A DNA stretch of 49,724 bases from DASUBN01 sp050261675 (GTDB taxonomy: Bacteria; Pseudomonadota; Gammaproteobacteria; Natronospirales; REEB76): positions 1 to 49,724 of the forward strand of contig JBLNDO010000062.1 in the NCBI GenBank assembly GCA_050261675.1. The letters are read 5' to 3'. The position numbers were made by a program, and so were the translations under genes. Under the pieces are notes generated by a model. It was not told where the DNA came from. It saw only the letters and a program-made list of their open reading frames with translations, and ran no database searches. The stretch's first letter is position 1. Every line of letters begins with the position of its first letter. Below, one piece after another: positions 1-7,844 of this stretch.

Positions 1-87
1 TAGGTGTTTCACCCGATAGAACTAATGGAGTAATTCCCTGAGAATCGCCGACGGTGAGCTAATTTATGAGGTCACCGCGGCTTTCTT

Positions 88-750
88 ATGTCCAATCCAA
101 GTTCCATCGCGGAACCCTCAACGGGACCTCCCCGCGACATCGTCACGGGGATCGATCTCCAACAACAAGAACTCCGGCAACGCATCCTCGCCGTCGCGAA
201 GCATAAATTCTCGCGCTTCGGGTACGACGGCACGCCCTTGGTCGATGTCGCCGAGAACTCCGGCGTGTCCATGGCGGAATTGCTGGAGCAGTTCGGCAGC
301 AAGCTCGGCCTCTTGCAGGCGGTCTTCGACGCGGCCTGGGCGACGATCAATCCGCGCATCGCCGACATCGTGATAGGCTCGGCCAGCGCCAGGGACGCGA
401 CCTACTCCATCATGTCGCTGATGATGCACATCCTGGAAAAGGACGAGGACTTGGCGAGGCTCATGCTATTCGAGAGCCGCCGCCCCAATCCCGAGACCGG
501 GGAAATCCTCCTTCCCGCCGGTTATTTGGAGCTGCTTCGTATCTGCCATGAAGTGATCGCCCGCGGCCAGAAGGACGGGAGTTTCAGCGTCATCCTGCAT
601 CCCCTGGTCATCATGTCCACGCTGATCGGCGCCGCCGAGGGACTGCTGCGGGACCGCATGATCGCCGAGCAGGAAGGCCACAGCATGCCGTATACGGAAT
701 CGCAGCTCATCGTGGCCTTCGGCAAGCTGGTCTCGTTCCTCAAGCCCTGA
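88..750 (+). CDS. TetR/AcrR-family transcriptional regulator
   Basis: A 220-residue protein. After a roughly 28-residue N-terminal tail it has the TetR helix-turn-helix: a helix around AVAKHKFSRFGYDG, then VAENSGVSMAELLEQF and a GLLQAVFDA helix. The rest is an all-helical ligand and dimerisation domain with a segment (LARLMLFESRRPNPE) like that of AcrR-type regulators. Such proteins repress DNA targets until a small ligand binds; neither ligand nor target can be inferred here. The ribosome-binding site is poor (GAGGT lies about 15 bases upstream), so the start is moderately certain. The next gene on this strand is a small conserved protein 57 bases on. Bases 1-87 show no gene and no clear operator. 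Confidence 0.87.
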   Translation: MSNPSSIAEPSTGPPRDIVTGIDLQQQELRQRILAVAKHKFSRFGYDGTPLVDVAENSGVSMAELLEQFGSKLGLLQAVFDAAWATINPRIADIVIGSASARDATYSIMSLMMHILEKDEDLARLMLFESRRPNPETGEILLPAGYLELLRICHEVIARGQKDGSFSVILHPLVIMSTLIGAAEGLLRDRMIAEQEGHSMPYTESQLIVAFGKLVSFLKP

Positions 751-807
751 TTACCAGTTGATAGCCCTGCCGACCCTGGCCGCGCTGGGGCGTGCTAGAT
801 TGGGGCC

Positions 808-1068
808 ATGAAGAAGCTTAAGCACGAGGCGGAGCTGATAAAAGAAGCCATCGCGGCCGGGGTGAAGTACGCGGAAGGCCGGGGGGCGGTGAAGTTCGAG
901 CCCACGGATTCCCAGGCCGACAAGATCCTCTATATCTACCGGCTGCTGGTGCACGACAAGAAGATCGCGCCGATGCCGGAAATCGAAGTCTCCCAGCAAA
1001 CCATGCGCCACCGGCTCGCGCTCTGGTACGCGCACCAGCTCCCCAAGGACCATCCGCTGCTGCAATAG
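808..1068 (+). CDS. small conserved protein, DUF5062-like
   Basis: An 86-residue soluble, charged protein beginning MKKLKHEAELIKEA and ending in RLALWYAHQLPKDHPLL. From memory this layout (lysine-rich helix, KYAEGRG, DKILYIYRLLVHDK, closing HPLL) matches the DUF5062 family of gammaproteobacteria, whose function is unknown. No signal peptide, membrane segment or metal motif is visible. It reads toward the leftward lipoprotein gene, with six bases between the two stops. The family name is a recollection and was not searched; that it is a real gene is well supported by codon use and composition. Confidence 0.72.
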   Translation: MKKLKHEAELIKEAIAAGVKYAEGRGAVKFEPTDSQADKILYIYRLLVHDKKIAPMPEIEVSQQTMRHRLALWYAHQLPKDHPLLQ

Positions 1069-1074
1069 GCGGCC

Positions 1075-1749
1075 TTACTCTCGATATAGCAGGGCCGCGG
1101 CGACCTCGGGCACGATTCTTTGCCGCACGAGCTTGATCTTGTTGCCGTTGTCCGCGCTCGAAGCCTTCGGGTCCACTTTCACGCGTTCCGCGTAGTGGAA
1201 GCTGATGAGATTTCCGGTCTTGGGGTCCAGGAAGAACTTGAAGACGTTGAATTCGAGGCGGCTCGCCTTGAGATCAGCGTCGTTCCAGGTAAGGAAATCC
1301 AGCATGGCCGTACCCTGAACCTTATTCTGGTAGATCAGGAAGTGCGCCGAAGGATTGCTCGCCACGAGCCGTTTCGAGACCAACACCGCGTAATCGTTGG
1401 GACCGATACCCTGCCCCGCCGTGGGATACACGTGCAGGTCCACGAGCCGCGTCCAGGTGTCGGGCGTCTCGCTTGCCAGGTAATACTCGGTGAGCACCTG
1501 GCCCTTGTCCGCCACGTGGTACTTGGAGGTGAAGCTGCTGCCGTCGAAGGCGATGCTGGACGTGGCGGCGACGCTCGGTCGCGGCGCTTCTGGTTTCGGC
1601 TGAGGCATCTGCGCAGGTGCGGCGGGTTTCGGCTTGGTCACCGCCGCCGGCGCCGCCTTGGCCAGCGGTGCCGGCGCGGGCTTCGGCGCCGAGGCGCAAC
1701 CCGCGACCAGGACAAGCAGAACTGCCACTAGGCAGGATCGTAAACGCAT
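1075..1749 (-). CDS. putative lipoprotein with Pro/Ala/Lys-rich linker
   Basis: A 224-residue exported protein. The N-terminus MRLRSCLVAVLLVLVAGC is a type II signal peptide whose lipobox VAGC predicts lipidation of Cys18. Residues about 20-60 are rich in Pro, Ala and Lys (PAPAPLAKAAP, PKPEAPRP), typical of a spacer between the membrane anchor and a periplasmic domain or of a peptidoglycan-contacting tether. The C-terminal 160 residues form an unrecognised, probably beta-rich domain (YHVADKGQVLTEYYLASE, FHYAERVKVD). The start is fixed by GGAGA eight bases upstream. It appears monocistronic. A second lipoprotein of similar design is encoded at 3890-4744. Confidence 0.8.
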   Translation of the reverse strand: MRLRSCLVAVLLVLVAGCASAPKPAPAPLAKAAPAAVTKPKPAAPAQMPQPKPEAPRPSVAATSSIAFDGSSFTSKYHVADKGQVLTEYYLASETPDTWTRLVDLHVYPTAGQGIGPNDYAVLVSKRLVASNPSAHFLIYQNKVQGTAMLDFLTWNDADLKASRLEFNVFKFFLDPKTGNLISFHYAERVKVDPKASSADNGNKIKLVRQRIVPEVAAALLYRE

Positions 1750-1890
1750 GGGGTGTTCTCCTTATTTTTGTGTGCGCCGGCCCGAGTCTACCCGGAACTT
1801 CCGCCGTTCGTCTTATTGGTAACTCGCCGGCAAGTATACATTTCCGCCATGGTAGATTTTTCCCACCCGGGATGACGCACGAGGGACCGC

Positions 1891-2364
1891 ATGCAGAAGA
1901 TCACGCCTTTCCTGTGGTTCGACAAGGAAGCCGAGGAAGCCGCCCACTTCTACGTCTCCATCTTCCAGAACTCCAAGATCCTGGAGGTGAGCCGCTACGG
2001 CGAGGGCACCCCGTTCCCGGCGGGCGCGGTGATGGTGGTGAAGTTCCAGCTCGAGGGCCAGGAGTACATGGCGCTCAACGGCTTCCAGGAGTACCCCTTC
2101 ACCCAGGCGGTGTCCCTGGTGGTGAACTGCACGACCCAGAAGGAAGTGGACCACTACTGGGACAAGCTGCTCGTGGGCGGCGGCGCGCCCATCGCCTGCG
2201 GCTGGCTCCGGGACAAGTACGGCTTCTATTGGCAGGTGACGCCCACCGCCCTCAGCCACTACCTGCAGGACAAGGACAAGGCGAAGGCCCAACGGGTGAT
2301 GGCGGCCATGATACAGATGGTGAAGCTCGACATCGCGGTACTGAAGAAAGCCTACGACGGCTGA
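1891..2364 (+). CDS. VOC-family protein, PhnB / 3-demethylubiquinone methyltransferase-like
   Basis: A 157-residue protein starting MQKITPFLWFDKEAEEAAHF. It has the PhnB-type vicinal-oxygen-chelate fold: FYVSIFQNSKI in the first half, then VKFQLEGQEYMALNG, VSLVVNCTTQKEVDHYWDKL and a closing CGWLRDKYGFYWQVTP. The family was once named after 3-demethylubiquinone-9 methyltransferase, but its members have no methyltransferase fold and mostly unknown substrates. GAGGG lies just upstream of the ATG. It stands alone, convergent with the gene that follows. It is one of at least four VOC-fold proteins in the window (others at 14767, 20621 and 37546). Confidence 0.85.
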   Translation: MQKITPFLWFDKEAEEAAHFYVSIFQNSKILEVSRYGEGTPFPAGAVMVVKFQLEGQEYMALNGFQEYPFTQAVSLVVNCTTQKEVDHYWDKLLVGGGAPIACGWLRDKYGFYWQVTPTALSHYLQDKDKAKAQRVMAAMIQMVKLDIAVLKKAYDG

Positions 2365-2374
2365 CGGAAAGCAG

Positions 2375-2854
2375 CTACATCCCCGGGCAGGCTGGGCTCT
2401 TTTCCGCCTCCTGTTCAAGCGGAGCGGCAGAAGACTCATGCCCAGTAGCGGCGCTCTCGTGCAGCTCCATCCAGCTCGTGGATACCTCCACCATCATGCT
2501 CATGGAGATGGGTGACAGGTAATCCCTATCGCCGCAGTGATCAGGGTGATGGTGGTCTTCGTCCCGGTCGAAGTGGAAATGGCTGACGTAGCGCTTCAGG
2601 TTCCGGGGCGACCCCGTGAGCTTCAGCCATTTCCCGGGAGTCATGGTGAGTTCGACGGGCCCCTCGGTCTTCACGATCTCAAGCCCCAGGAGCAACTCGT
2701 CGTGGGGCTCCGCCGTACCGCTTTGGTCGGCCTCCAACAGGATACGGATGGAACAGGTCTTCAGGAACCATTCCAGCCGCGCGTGCAGCGCGTTCATGCC
2801 TTCGAGGGAATCCAGGAGCAGGAGTTCGTCGGGCGTCGAATAGTAGATACGCAT
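2375..2854 (-). CDS. hypothetical protein, acidic/His-rich C-terminus
   Basis: A 159-residue protein that I do not recognise. It begins MRIYYSTPDELLLLDS, has no signal peptide or membrane segment, and reads as an alpha/beta domain of about 85 residues (LEWFLKTCSIRILLEAD, PVELTMTPGKWLKLTG). Next comes a His/Asp-rich stretch, HFHFDRDEDHHHPDHCGDRD, that could bind a metal, then a tail of low complexity. The ATG at 2854 is preferred because GGGAG sits five bases upstream; an in-frame GTG two codons earlier is the alternative. A 20-bp AT-rich motif shared with another intergenic region lies about 145 bases upstream. Confidence 0.6.
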   Translation of the reverse strand: MRIYYSTPDELLLLDSLEGMNALHARLEWFLKTCSIRILLEADQSGTAEPHDELLLGLEIVKTEGPVELTMTPGKWLKLTGSPRNLKRYVSHFHFDRDEDHHHPDHCGDRDYLSPISMSMMVEVSTSWMELHESAATGHESSAAPLEQEAEKSPACPGM

Positions 2855-2999
2855 GGGCACTCCCTCGCAGCAGTTGGAGGAGCCTGGACCCGCGCCGGCC
2901 AGCCGGCATTCCCCGGGTCCTGAAAGCCGCTTCCCCGCGAGCGGATTGAAAAAAGCATAGACCCTGTGCTTGGGAGTTTTATGGAAGTTGCCGGAAGTA

Positions 3000-3019
3000 A
3001 ATCTGATTTAATTCTGAAA
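3000..3019 (+). repeat. 20-bp AT-rich intergenic motif, copy 1
   Basis: AATCTGATTTAATTCTGAAA. It differs by one base from 43765-43784. It contains TCTGA twice, 11 bases apart, as a direct repeat. It lies between the 3' terminator of the outer-membrane protein gene and the start of the hypothetical gene at 2854. It could be a tandem-site regulator target or the relic of a mobile repeat; nothing else in this 254-base gap apart from the terminator is recognisable. Confidence 0.4.
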
Positions 3020-3065
3020 TGCTGCGGAATGTTGCCGGGTTGCCGCGGATTACCGGTAACAAATG

Positions 3066-3094
3066 AAAAGGCGGGCGCAACACTGCGCCCGCCT
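3066..3094 (-). terminator. Rho-independent terminator of the 3109-3765 gene
   Basis: A perfect 11-bp stem (3069-3079 pairs with 3084-3094, GGCGGGCGC core) with a four-base loop. Read on the minus strand it is followed by UUUU. It lies 15 bases past the stop codon of the outer-membrane protein gene. Confidence 0.88.
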
Positions 3095-3108
3095 CGTTTG
3101 GAAGAGTA

Positions 3109-3765
3109 TCAGAACCGGTAGACGATGCCGATGGCGATGACCGGATAGGTCTTGTAGTTGTTCACGTCGTTCTGCACCTTGCCCTGCTCCGCCGCAAGGT
3201 CGCTCTTGAACTGCGAACTCGAGGTGGCGGCACCGGTGGCGGTGAGCTGCACCTTGGGCGAACCTTGCATGAGTACGCCGAGGTCGAAGCTCACGCCGAG
3301 GCCGGTGGAGGTGCTGCCCACGGTGCTCCAGCCGATGCCGAAATAGGGGGCGCCGGAATTGAAGGTGATGTCGCCATTGAGCGTCACCACCTGGGCCGCG
3401 GTGTAGGTATGGCCGTTGATGGTGTAGCTCGCCTGGGGCACCGCGGCGGCGGTGATCTCGTTCTTGTTGTTGAGGTAGCCCGCTGTCACCCGGAAGATCC
3501 CCGCGAAGGGGTGCCAATCGAGGTACAGCGCCTCGCTCTTCAGGTGCAGTTGGAAGTCGTAGGCGATCTGTTCCTTGGTGCCGGTGTAATCATAGGTGTA
3601 ACGGTTGAAATCCACGCGGGTGGTGAAATAGGAATTGAGCGTGTAATTCAATTCGGCGCCGAAGCCGAGTGTACCGCCGTGGGCGTCGAGGCCCCAATCG
3701 CTGGCGAAGGCCTGGCATGGGAGCACGAGCGCCCCGAGCAGGCCCAAGAGTGCAATCCGCTTCAT
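3109..3765 (-). CDS. outer-membrane beta-barrel protein
   Basis: A 218-residue secreted protein. The start at 3765 is chosen because it begins a good signal peptide, MKRIALLGLLGALVLPCQAFAS, and has GGGGAG upstream; a longer in-frame ORF runs 40 codons further but lacks both. The mature part has alternating strands rich in aromatic residues and Gly (GFGAELNYTLNSYFTTRVDF, YFGIGWSTV, GVSFDLGVLM) and ends VIAIGIVYRF, the C-terminal Phe signature recognised by the BAM complex. It is probably an eight-stranded barrel related to OmpW or OmpA transmembrane domains. Its own promoter and a strong terminator mark it as monocistronic. The ligand is unknown. Confidence 0.85.
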   Translation of the reverse strand: MKRIALLGLLGALVLPCQAFASDWGLDAHGGTLGFGAELNYTLNSYFTTRVDFNRYTYDYTGTKEQIAYDFQLHLKSEALYLDWHPFAGIFRVTAGYLNNKNEITAAAVPQASYTINGHTYTAAQVVTLNGDITFNSGAPYFGIGWSTVGSTSTGLGVSFDLGVLMQGSPKVQLTATGAATSSSQFKSDLAAEQGKVQNDVNNYKTYPVIAIGIVYRF

Positions 3766-3889
3766 GGTGGAATCTCCCCAGAGTGACGTGTAGGCCAATA
3801 TACGACACTCCCCGCCGTCCGCCATAGGGGGAAGCCTGAAGTCCATCACAGTTTGAACTGAGTCTATATCCTCGGGCCCCGGCACCGGC

Positions 3890-4744
3890 TCATTGCCAGT
3901 CGTCGGCCGTGTAGGTCAGCAGCATCGCGCCTTCGCCCGGCTTGGGCTCGAAATCCGCGGGCGGATGCTCCTTCACCGGCGGGCAACCTTCCGCCTCGCG
4001 CTGCGCCACGCCCTGGCTCATGGCCTTGAGCAGGCTGTTCGGGTCCGCCGCACCGTCGCCCAGGTCCACGTCGATGGTCTCGCAGCCGCCCTCGCTCAGC
4101 ATGTGGAGGCGCGGCACGATCTCCTGGGCGGCGAGATCGCCCGCCTTCGTGAGCGCGTCCACGCCCACGGAGTCGGGCGCGGTGAGGCGCAGTTCCACGA
4201 AATAGAGCTGTTTGTAGAACATGTAGGCGACCGAGACGGAGGGAATGCCGTGCGCCGTGTAGGCGAGTTGCAGCCGCCCGCCCGGAAGCTTGGGACCGTC
4301 CGGCGAAACCACGCTGACGCCGCTCTCGTCCCCGAACGCCGTGTCCGAATAGAGGCCGGCCTTGGTGGCGGCGGAGATCTCGCCCCGGATGCGGGCCATG
4401 CCCTGCTTGAGGGCGTAGTCCTGGGGCGCACGCCCCGCCGCGAACACGAAGAAGTCGATCTTGGCCGCGGGTAGGGGGGCGTAACCGTAGGTGAGCTGCA
4501 CGCCGTCCATCGCCTGCGGATACTGATACTTCCGCACCAGCTCGAAGTCCGCGCTCTCGCCAGGGAAGAACACCGCGCTCTTGCTGATGAAAGGTGTCTT
4601 GTTTTCCTGTAACCCCGCCTGCGGCTGAACACCGTCCTCCACCGGGGGTGCGGGTGGCGGCGGAGCGGTGCGCGATGCCGGTGCGGCGCAGGCCGCGATG
4701 AGAAGCAGTGTACAAACGGAAACGATCACGGCGCGCATGTCCAT
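3890..4744 (-). CDS. putative lipoprotein at the end of the LPS gene run
   Basis: A 284-residue protein. Start 4744 (MDMRAVIV; an alternative ATG lies at 4738) gives a type II signal peptide, AVIVSVCTLLLIAACAAP, with lipobox IAAC. A Pro-rich spacer (RTAPPPPAPPVED) follows, then a domain of about 240 residues I do not recognise, with repeated alternation of charged helices and strands (LVRKYQYPQAMDGVQLTYGY, FYKQLYFVELRLTAPD). It starts 18 bases after waaF stops and may be cotranscribed with the LPS genes, but nothing in it points to an LPS role. Confidence 0.75.
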   Translation of the reverse strand: MDMRAVIVSVCTLLLIAACAAPASRTAPPPPAPPVEDGVQPQAGLQENKTPFISKSAVFFPGESADFELVRKYQYPQAMDGVQLTYGYAPLPAAKIDFFVFAAGRAPQDYALKQGMARIRGEISAATKAGLYSDTAFGDESGVSVVSPDGPKLPGGRLQLAYTAHGIPSVSVAYMFYKQLYFVELRLTAPDSVGVDALTKAGDLAAQEIVPRLHMLSEGGCETIDVDLGDGAADPNSLLKAMSQGVAQREAEGCPPVKEHPPADFEPKPGEGAMLLTYTADDWQ

Positions 4745-4761
4745 TACTCCCTGGCAAGACC

Positions 4762-5772
4762 TCAGGCGGCGATGGCCCGCCGGTAGATGTCTTCCACCTG
4801 GATCTGGTTCAGGCAGTTGAGATGCTTCAGGGGGCACTCCCGCTCGAAACAGGGGCTGCAGTCGAGCCGGAGATACACCACGTCGGCCTTGTCCGTGAGC
4901 GGCGGCGTGTAATCCGGGCTCGAGGAGCCGTAAATGGCCACAAGCCGCACACCCACCGCCGCGGCCATGTGCATGAGACCGGAGTCGTTGGTGACGGCGC
5001 ACTGGGCGAGCGCCAGGAGGTCCACGGCGTCCACGAGCTTGGTGGCGCCGCAGAGGTTCGCCACGTCCTTCTCCCCCGCTTGCTTGACGATGGCATCGCC
5101 GAGATCGTGCTCCTTGGCGGAGCCGAACACCCAGACCTGCTTGCCAGCTTCCTTGAGACGCTTGGCCAGTTCCCCGTAACGCGCGAGCGGCCAGCGCTTC
5201 GCCGGACCGTATTCGGCGCCGGGAAGCAGCGCGACCACGGGCTTGTCCAGGTTGAGCCGGTTCAGATCCAGAAGCAGGCGCTGATTGCCAGCATCCACCC
5301 GCAGTTTCGGATAAGGGACCGGCGGCGGCTGGGGGGCGTCCTTGTCCAGCCCCAAAGCCACGTAGCGCTTTACCGTCTGGGTCAGGACTTTCTTGTCCAG
5401 CTTGCGCATGTCGCTGATGAGACCCCAGCGCAGTTCCCCCCGGTAGCCGGTGCGCACCGGGATGCCGGCGAAGTACGGCACCAGGGCCGATTTCCAGGAG
5501 CGGGGCAGCACCACGGCGCGGGTATAGCGCCCGTGGATGGTGTAGCCCAGGCGCCGGCGGATCCCGAAGCCGAACTGGCCGTGCTCCACCGGCAGCATCA
5601 CCGCCTGGTGCACCTCCGGCATGCGCGCCAGGAGCGGCCGCGACCAGGAAGGCGCCAAGACGTCGATCTCAGAGCCCGGAAAACGTTGCTTCAGGGTGAT
5701 GAACAGGCTTTGGGCCATGACCATGTCGCCCACCCAGGCGGGCCCGACGACCAAGATGCGCTCGACGGCCAC
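4762..5772 (-). CDS. waaF: ADP-heptose:LPS heptosyltransferase II
   Basis: A 336-residue GT9 enzyme that adds the second L-glycero-D-manno-heptose to the LPS inner core on the cytoplasmic face of the inner membrane. Diagnostic parts are the N-terminal ILVVGPAWVGDMVMAQSLF, the nucleotide-binding LLPGAEYGPAKRWP, VTNDSGLMHMAAAVG, and the C-terminal CFERECPLKHLNCL cluster typical of WaaF. Length is normal for the family (about 340). It follows hldD by six bases, so the enzyme that makes the ADP-heptose donor and the one that uses it are probably translated from one message. Confidence 0.95.
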   Translation of the reverse strand: MAVERILVVGPAWVGDMVMAQSLFITLKQRFPGSEIDVLAPSWSRPLLARMPEVHQAVMLPVEHGQFGFGIRRRLGYTIHGRYTRAVVLPRSWKSALVPYFAGIPVRTGYRGELRWGLISDMRKLDKKVLTQTVKRYVALGLDKDAPQPPPVPYPKLRVDAGNQRLLLDLNRLNLDKPVVALLPGAEYGPAKRWPLARYGELAKRLKEAGKQVWVFGSAKEHDLGDAIVKQAGEKDVANLCGATKLVDAVDLLALAQCAVTNDSGLMHMAAAVGVRLVAIYGSSSPDYTPPLTDKADVVYLRLDCSPCFERECPLKHLNCLNQIQVEDIYRRAIAA

Positions 5773-5778
5773 GGTCGT

Positions 5779-6723
5779 TTACTTGTTAAGCCACGCCATG
5801 TATTTGGCGACGCCTTGCTCCACCGTCATGAACTTGTGGTCGCAGCCAGCAGCGCGGATGGCGCTCATGTCGGCCTCCGTGAAGCTCTGGTAGCGGCCCT
5901 TGAGCACGTCCGGGAAGGGGATGTACTGGATCTTGCCCTTGCCGTGGTGCTGGATGACGGCCTTGGCCACGTCGTTGAAGGTCTGGCTCCGGCCCGTACC
6001 CAGGTTGAATATCCCTGAGACCTTGGGGTGCGCCCAGGCCCAGAGATTCACGGCGCAGACGTCGTCCACGTGGATGAAGTCGCGGCGCTGCTCGCCGTCC
6101 TTGTAGCCGTCACTGCCCTTGAAGAGCTTGCAGACACCCTCGTCCATGATCTGGTTGTTGAAATGGAAGGCGGTGCTCGCCATCTTGCCCTTGTGCTGCT
6201 CGCGGGGGCCGTAGACGTTGAAGTAGCGGAAACCCACCACCTGGCTCTTGAGTCCCGTCTGCATGCGCCGGCGCACGTATTGGTCGAACAGGAATTTGGA
6301 ATAGCCGTAGACGTTCAAGGGCGCCTCGTGGCCCCGCTCCTCCTTGAACACCGTGCCGCCGCCGTAGACCGCGGCGGAGGAGGCGTAGATGAAGGGGATG
6401 TTGCGGGCCTGGCAATATTCCAGGAGGGCCTTCGAGTACTCGAAATTCACGGACATCATGTACTGCCCGTTCCACTCGGTGGTGTCGGAGCAGGCGCCGT
6501 TATGGAACACCGCCTCCACCGGGCCGAAACTGTGGTTCGCGAGCAGCTGCTGGAGAAAGGCGTCCTTGTCCCGGTAGTCGGCGATCTCGGCCTCCACCAG
6601 GTTCTTGAACTTGGTGCCGTCCTTCAGGTCGTCGACGACGATGATATCCCTGTGGCCCTGCTGGTTCAGCGCCAGCACCAGGTTGGAACCCACGAAGCCC
6701 GCGCCGCCGGTGACGATGATCAT
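5779..6723 (-). CDS. hldD: ADP-L-glycero-D-manno-heptose 6-epimerase
   Basis: A 314-residue extended short-chain dehydrogenase that converts ADP-D-glycero- to ADP-L-glycero-D-manno-heptose, the donor for the LPS inner core. The NADP-binding loop VTGGAGFVGSN is at residues 4-14, the catalytic YGYSK near residue 140, and the family-specific FRYFNVYGPREQHKG follows. The gene overlaps the upstream glycosyltransferase by four bases (ATGA, 6720-6723) and is followed by waaF after six bases. It is full length, with no odd features. Confidence 0.97.
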   Translation of the reverse strand: MIIVTGGAGFVGSNLVLALNQQGHRDIIVVDDLKDGTKFKNLVEAEIADYRDKDAFLQQLLANHSFGPVEAVFHNGACSDTTEWNGQYMMSVNFEYSKALLEYCQARNIPFIYASSAAVYGGGTVFKEERGHEAPLNVYGYSKFLFDQYVRRRMQTGLKSQVVGFRYFNVYGPREQHKGKMASTAFHFNNQIMDEGVCKLFKGSDGYKDGEQRRDFIHVDDVCAVNLWAWAHPKVSGIFNLGTGRSQTFNDVAKAVIQHHGKGKIQYIPFPDVLKGRYQSFTEADMSAIRAAGCDHKFMTVEQGVAKYMAWLNK

Positions 6724-7475
6724 GCTTGGTCTCGCTTCGAATAGATGACCATGTATTTATAGAATACCCCGTTCGCTTCCGAGACGGAGATCAAAAGCCC
6801 CCGCCAGCCGTCCAGTACGCCGAGGCGCAGGAAATAGCTGCGGAGGAAGGCCCAGAAGGTCTTGAGCAGGATCACTACCGGGGGGTAGGTCTTCTCCGAC
6901 TCCCCTGCCTTCAGCATGGTGTAGCGGTGCATCTTCACCAGGAAATCGCCCGCGTCCCGCATGGCGGTGTGCTTGAGCGTGCCGCCCAGTTTCGCCGGCG
7001 TCTCCCAATCCTTGAGTTCCACCTTCTCGTGCACCGCCACGTCCGTGAAGCGATGGGTCGTGCGGTTATACAGCCGAGTCAGCCACTGGCTGCCCCAACC
7101 CGCGTGCTTCACCCGCTTGCCGAGCAGGTAATTCTGGCGTTCCACCGCGAAGGTGACGCTGGGATTGTCCAATCCCAGTACATCCAGGGCATTCAGGAGC
7201 TCCGCGTCCGGCACTTCGTCCGCGTCGATGGAGAACACCCAGTCGTTGCTGGCGAGGGCTGCGGCGGCGTTGCGGGTGGGACCGAACCCCGAGAACTCAC
7301 CCTTGTGGATCTTCACGTTGGGGTAGCGGGCGGCGATGTCCAAGGTCTTGTCCTTGGAGCCGTTGTCGAAGATCACCACTTCGCTGAAGGATTTCAGACC
7401 ATCCAAGGTCGCCGGGAGACTCGCTTCGGCGTCACGGACCATCAACACGGCGCTTACGCGGGACAGCGAACCCAT
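6720..7475 (-). CDS. family 2 glycosyltransferase, WaaE/KdtX-like
   Basis: A 251-residue GT2 enzyme: N-terminal VSAVLMVRDAEASLPATLDG, FDNGSKDKTLDIA, the metal and nucleotide-sugar DxD motif in FSIDADEVPD (near residue 90), and a C-terminal amphipathic region (FWAFLRSYFLRLG). This pattern is that of WaaE/KdtX, which adds a beta-1,4-glucose to the LPS core heptose. The location, overlapping hldD and followed by waaF, supports an LPS-core role, but the sugar and acceptor are inferred. GGGAGG lies eight bases before the ATG. It follows the zinc-finger gene by 25 bases in the same operon. Confidence 0.88.
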   Translation of the reverse strand: MGSLSRVSAVLMVRDAEASLPATLDGLKSFSEVVIFDNGSKDKTLDIAARYPNVKIHKGEFSGFGPTRNAAAALASNDWVFSIDADEVPDAELLNALDVLGLDNPSVTFAVERQNYLLGKRVKHAGWGSQWLTRLYNRTTHRFTDVAVHEKVELKDWETPAKLGGTLKHTAMRDAGDFLVKMHRYTMLKAGESEKTYPPVVILLKTFWAFLRSYFLRLGVLDGWRGLLISVSEANGVFYKYMVIYSKRDQA

Positions 7476-7500
7476 GGATTTGCCTCCCGCTGGGAAAGAA

Positions 7501-7704
7501 TCAGCCGACCAACTTGAACTCGGCCCCGCAATAGGGGCACTTCGCCTCGCCGGTGTCTTCGATGGGCAGGAACACCCGCGGGTGGGAATTCCACTGGCTC
7601 ATGCCGTCCATGGGGCAGTGGAGCGGCAGGTCCTTGCGGGTGACCTGGTAGCTCTTCTGGGCGTTGGGGGTGAGCAGGCCTTCCGGCTTCGGGGCGGCGG
7701 ACAC
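7501..7704 (-). CDS. zf-CHCC zinc-finger domain protein
   Basis: A 67-residue protein whose second half has the zf-CHCC spacing: HCPMDG, WNSHPRVFLPI and CPYCGAEF, so one His and three Cys can bind zinc. It is related to the mitochondrial complex I subunit NDUFS6, but the role in bacteria is not settled. In many proteobacteria a gene of this kind sits beside waaF, often behind ilvE. Here it is the first gene of the LPS run and ilvE is absent. An extended -10 element lies upstream at 7742-7750. Confidence 0.9.
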   Translation of the reverse strand: MSAAPKPEGLLTPNAQKSYQVTRKDLPLHCPMDGMSQWNSHPRVFLPIEDTGEAKCPYCGAEFKLVG

Positions 7705-7741
7705 GTCGGGACCTCGGCGACTCTATATAGAAGAGGCGGCG

Positions 7742-7750
7742 ATTATACCA
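7742..7750 (-). promoter_or_regulatory. extended -10 promoter of the zinc-finger/LPS operon
   Basis: On the minus strand the sequence reads TGGTATAAT, a perfect extended -10 (TGnTATAAT). It predicts a start of transcription near 7735 and a leader of about 30 bases before the gene at 7704. No good -35 is seen, as is usual for extended -10 promoters. Confidence 0.6.
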
Positions 7751-7799
7751 ACCCCGCTAGGCCCCGCGTCCCGCTCCGCTTCCTGCTCCGCGGGAAGTC

Positions 7800-7844
7800 C
7801 AGCCCATACATCCCTGTACGGTCGCCAGCGGCTTACGCCGCTGG
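7800..7844 (+). repeat. 45-nt two-hairpin intergenic repeat, copy A
   Basis: Blocks CAGCCC, CATCCCTG and GGTCG are followed by a long hairpin. Stem 1 is TACA/TGTA around loop TCCC (7807-7818). Stem 2 is nine base pairs, GCCAGCGGC/GCCGCTGGC around loop TTAC (7824-7845). It aligns without gaps to 35851-35895, and the bases that differ in the stems change in pairs. It overlaps the glnE stop codon (7833-7835), so it may also act as the 3' end signal of glnE, although it has no U tract. Confidence 0.6.

Noticed and set aside
4708..6018. A 436-codon open frame on the plus strand across waaF and hldD.
   Set aside because: It lies opposite two strongly recognised genes, has no family signature and low-complexity composition; it is a third-codon-position GC shadow. 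The same holds for the long opposite-strand frames at 8553-9704, 17962-19332 and 23386-25011.
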